NCBI GenBank assembly: GCA_050251035.1 | Contig: JBFWNN010000008.1 | Span: 1 to 64,000 of the forward strand | DNA length: 64,000 nucleotides | Source: Taklimakanibacter sp050251035 | GTDB lineage: Bacteria > Pseudomonadota > Alphaproteobacteria > Rhizobiales > Aestuariivirgaceae | Reading direction: 5' to 3' | In this document: positions 62,488 to 64,000 of the stretch, piece by piece | Layout: each line of letters begins with the position of its first letter | How positions within the stretch are numbered: position 1 is the stretch's first letter | Notes under the pieces: model-generated | What the model saw: only the letters and a program-made list of their open reading frames with translations | The model's database searches: none | Told to the model about the DNA's origin: nothing | Made by a program: the position numbers and the translations under genes

Positions 62488-63627
62488 TCAGTTCTGCAGC
62501 CACGGCTCTTCGAGCCGGATCGAGGCGAGATAGGGGTCGGGCCGGATCTGCACCTTCGACTGCCAGGCGATCTCGAACTGGCCGTCGGCTTGCGCCACGC
62601 CGATACGCGGCGTCGACCAGACATGGCGGTTCTCGGGATCGAAGCTCATGCGGCCCTCGGGCGAGGGATAGTCGACGGCGAGCGCCGCCTGGCCGAGCTT
62701 GTGGGTGTCGAGTGTTTCGGTCTGCTCGAGCGCACGCGCGAACAGATGGATCTGCGAATAGGCGGTCTGCGACCACATGGTGGCCATGGCCTCGTCGCCG
62801 AACCTTTTCTTGAGGGCGCGGACGAAACGCTGGTTCTCGTCATTCTCGACCGCCGCGAGATAGGGTGCGGCCAGCACGTGGCCGGTGCACCTTTCCGGAC
62901 CGATGACCCTGATCTCGCCTTCCGCCAAAGTGAGGCTGGCAATGGGGTGCCTGCCGCGGTCGATCCCGGCATCGGCATACATGGCATAGAGCGTGCGGGC
63001 GCCGCGGCCGATCACGGTGGAGAAGACCGCATCGGCCTCGGCCTTCTCGATCTCCTTCATCAATTTGCGCAAGGTCGCGTCGTCGGCGTCGAGCGGCACA
63101 TAATGCTCGCCGACGATCTCGCCGCCCTTGCATTCGATGAGATCGCGCATCACTCGGTTGGATTCGCGCGGATAGATGTAGTCGGAGCCGGCGAAGAAGA
63201 TGCGCGTCCCGTAGCGCTGCAGGATGAAATCGGCGAGGGCGAAGGTGTTCTGGTTCAGGGTCGAGCCGGTATAGAGAACATTCTCGGAAAACTCGAAGCC
63301 CTCATAGATCGAGGGATACCAGAGCAGCCCGTTATAGCGCTCGATGAAGGGCAGCACCGCCTTGCGGCTGCCCGACATGGAGCAGCCGAAGATGACGTTG
63401 ATCTCGTCCTCGCGCAGGAGCTTGCGGGCATGGGAGCTGTAGAGCTCGGGCATGCCGCCTGGATCATAGGCGATGGGCTCGATCTGGCGGCCGAGCACGC
63501 CGCCCTTGGCGTTGATCTCCTCGATGGCGAGCGCCGTGCCGAAGAAATGCTCGGACCCCGTCACCGCGGCGACGCCGCTGCGCGAAAACAGAATGCCGAT
63601 GCGCCATGTCGCATTCCTTGCCGGCAC
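62488..63627 (-). CDS. amiC: AmiC-like cytoplasmic amide sensor
   Basis: A 379-aa periplasmic-binding-fold protein without a signal peptide, as in AmiC, which senses amides in the cytoplasm and restrains AmiR. WRIGILFSRSGVAAVTGSEHFFGTALAIEEINAKGGVLGR opens it. The block NGLLWYPSIYEGFEFSENVLYTGS is shared by AmiC and short-chain-amide or urea binding proteins. GGAGGG lies about ten bases before a GTG at 63627, which gives the family length; no ATG is better placed. It forms the regulatory pair with the next gene. Confidence 0.88.
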   Translation of the reverse strand: MPARNATWRIGILFSRSGVAAVTGSEHFFGTALAIEEINAKGGVLGRQIEPIAYDPGGMPELYSSHARKLLREDEINVIFGCSMSGSRKAVLPFIERYNGLLWYPSIYEGFEFSENVLYTGSTLNQNTFALADFILQRYGTRIFFAGSDYIYPRESNRVMRDLIECKGGEIVGEHYVPLDADDATLRKLMKEIEKAEADAVFSTVIGRGARTLYAMYADAGIDRGRHPIASLTLAEGEIRVIGPERCTGHVLAAPYLAAVENDENQRFVRALKKRFGDEAMATMWSQTAYSQIHLFARALEQTETLDTHKLGQAALAVDYPSPEGRMSFDPENRHVWSTPRIGVAQADGQFEIAWQSKVQIRPDPYLASIRLEEPWLQN

Positions 63628-63697
63628 GATCCTGAACCCTCCTACGACCTCGACGGACCTCGACGTCCTGGCCTCTAGCAAATGGCAGGCCCGACGC

Positions 63698-64000
63698 CTA
63701 GAGCGCCTTGATGACGACGACGCCGACGAGGAGGAGGGCGACGCCCAAGAAACGCAAGGTCGAGATGGCACGCCGCGGCAGGCGGAACCAGCCATAGCGG
63801 TCGACGAAGAGCGAGGCGATCTGCTGGCCGGCTACCGTGAGGCCGACCGTCGTGGCGGTGCCGATCACCGGGATCGCGGTGAACATGGTGGTGACATAGG
63901 TCGCGCCGCAGACCGCGCCGATCCAGCCCCACCAGGGCATCTGCGCGAGCCCCGAGAAATCGGGCTTCGGCGTCGCGCGCAACCCCAGCGTCACCAGAAG
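63698..64000 (-). CDS. DMT-superfamily transporter (YdcZ/DUF606 type), partial
   Basis: The C-terminal 100 residues of a small membrane protein; the 5' end lies beyond the window. Three hydrophobic segments are visible. MPWWGWIGAVCGATYVTTMFTAIPVIGTATTVGLTVAGQQIASLFVDRYGWF is characteristic of the YdcZ family. It runs in the same direction as the amide operon and ends 70 bases before the AmiC-like gene. The gap includes a tandem 10-base repeat (63646-63665). Whether it belongs to the operon is unclear. Confidence 0.8.
   Translation of the reverse strand, partial: LLVTLGLRATPKPDFSGLAQMPWWGWIGAVCGATYVTTMFTAIPVIGTATTVGLTVAGQQIASLFVDRYGWFRLPRRAISTLRFLGVALLLVGVVVIKAL

Noticed and set aside
63646..63665. 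Tandem 10-base repeat GACCTCGACG, two copies
   Set aside because: Only two units in a short gap; likely chance or a small duplication. No array or spacer structure as in CRISPR.

Overview
The window is about 64 kb of GC-rich DNA with dense, often overlapping operons (many ATGA and TGATG junctions). It carries 56 protein-coding loci that I can support, two of them frameshifted and two running off the window edges. Gene families, codon use and an interspersed palindrome of a kind I recall from Rhizobiales point to a soil or plant-associated alphaproteobacterium, probably Hyphomicrobiales. I saw no rRNA, tRNA, CRISPR array, transposase or phage gene. The content is accessory-type catabolism: at least six ABC import systems, each next to enzymes and a local regulator.

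Region 1 (0.6-12.5 kb) looks like one sugar/polyol regulon. It has a split transketolase, an SDR dehydrogenase, a lactonase-type amidohydrolase and two complete ribose-type ABC importers. A FadR-type GntR regulator sits in the middle. Four copies of one operator-like sequence lie before the transketolase, the SDR/regulator divergent promoter and both importers. Region 2 (13.2-20.6 kb) holds a triheme cytochrome c, a 2Fe-2S subunit and a Tat-exported molybdopterin subunit (a periplasmic dehydrogenase complex), then a large GH94-like protein.

Region 3 (20.6-32.8 kb) is a pair of divergent operons around a LysR regulator. Leftward are an atypical DHDPS-family lyase, 3-hydroxyanthranilate 3,4-dioxygenase, an aspartate-dehydrogenase-like enzyme and an aldehyde dehydrogenase. 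Rightward are a Dpp/Opp-type ABC importer, an SDR and a kynurenine-formamidase-like hydrolase. Together they suggest uptake and breakdown of a kynurenine- or anthranilate-type compound. Region 4 (32.8-38 kb) has mixed small genes: quinone oxidoreductase, lipoprotein, an (R)-amine-transaminase-like enzyme, a monooxygenase with a divergent TetR regulator, an MFS carrier and a cupin.

Region 5 (38-47.7 kb) pairs a polar amino-acid ABC importer (one permease frameshifted) with a GntR regulator and a six-gene enzyme operon: two amidohydrolases, RidA, a D-cysteine-desulfhydrase-like PLP enzyme, a Gfo/Idh/MocA oxidoreductase and an M24 peptidase-like hydrolase. Region 6 (47.7-53.9 kb) is a ROK-regulated sugar importer with one ATPase, two permeases, a binding protein and an unassigned conserved protein. 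A two-gene AbiEii-like toxin-antitoxin module (54.3-55.4 kb) follows a VOC gene.

Region 7 (55.4-63.6 kb, all minus strand) looks like an amide-type import and hydrolysis operon. An AmiC-like sensor and an AmiR-like ANTAR antiterminator are followed by a short leader with two hexaloop hairpins and an intrinsic terminator. A nitrilase-family amidohydrolase comes next, then a LivKHMGF-type importer with a fused permease-ATPase, and a flavin reductase. This leader is the clearest regulatory system in the window.
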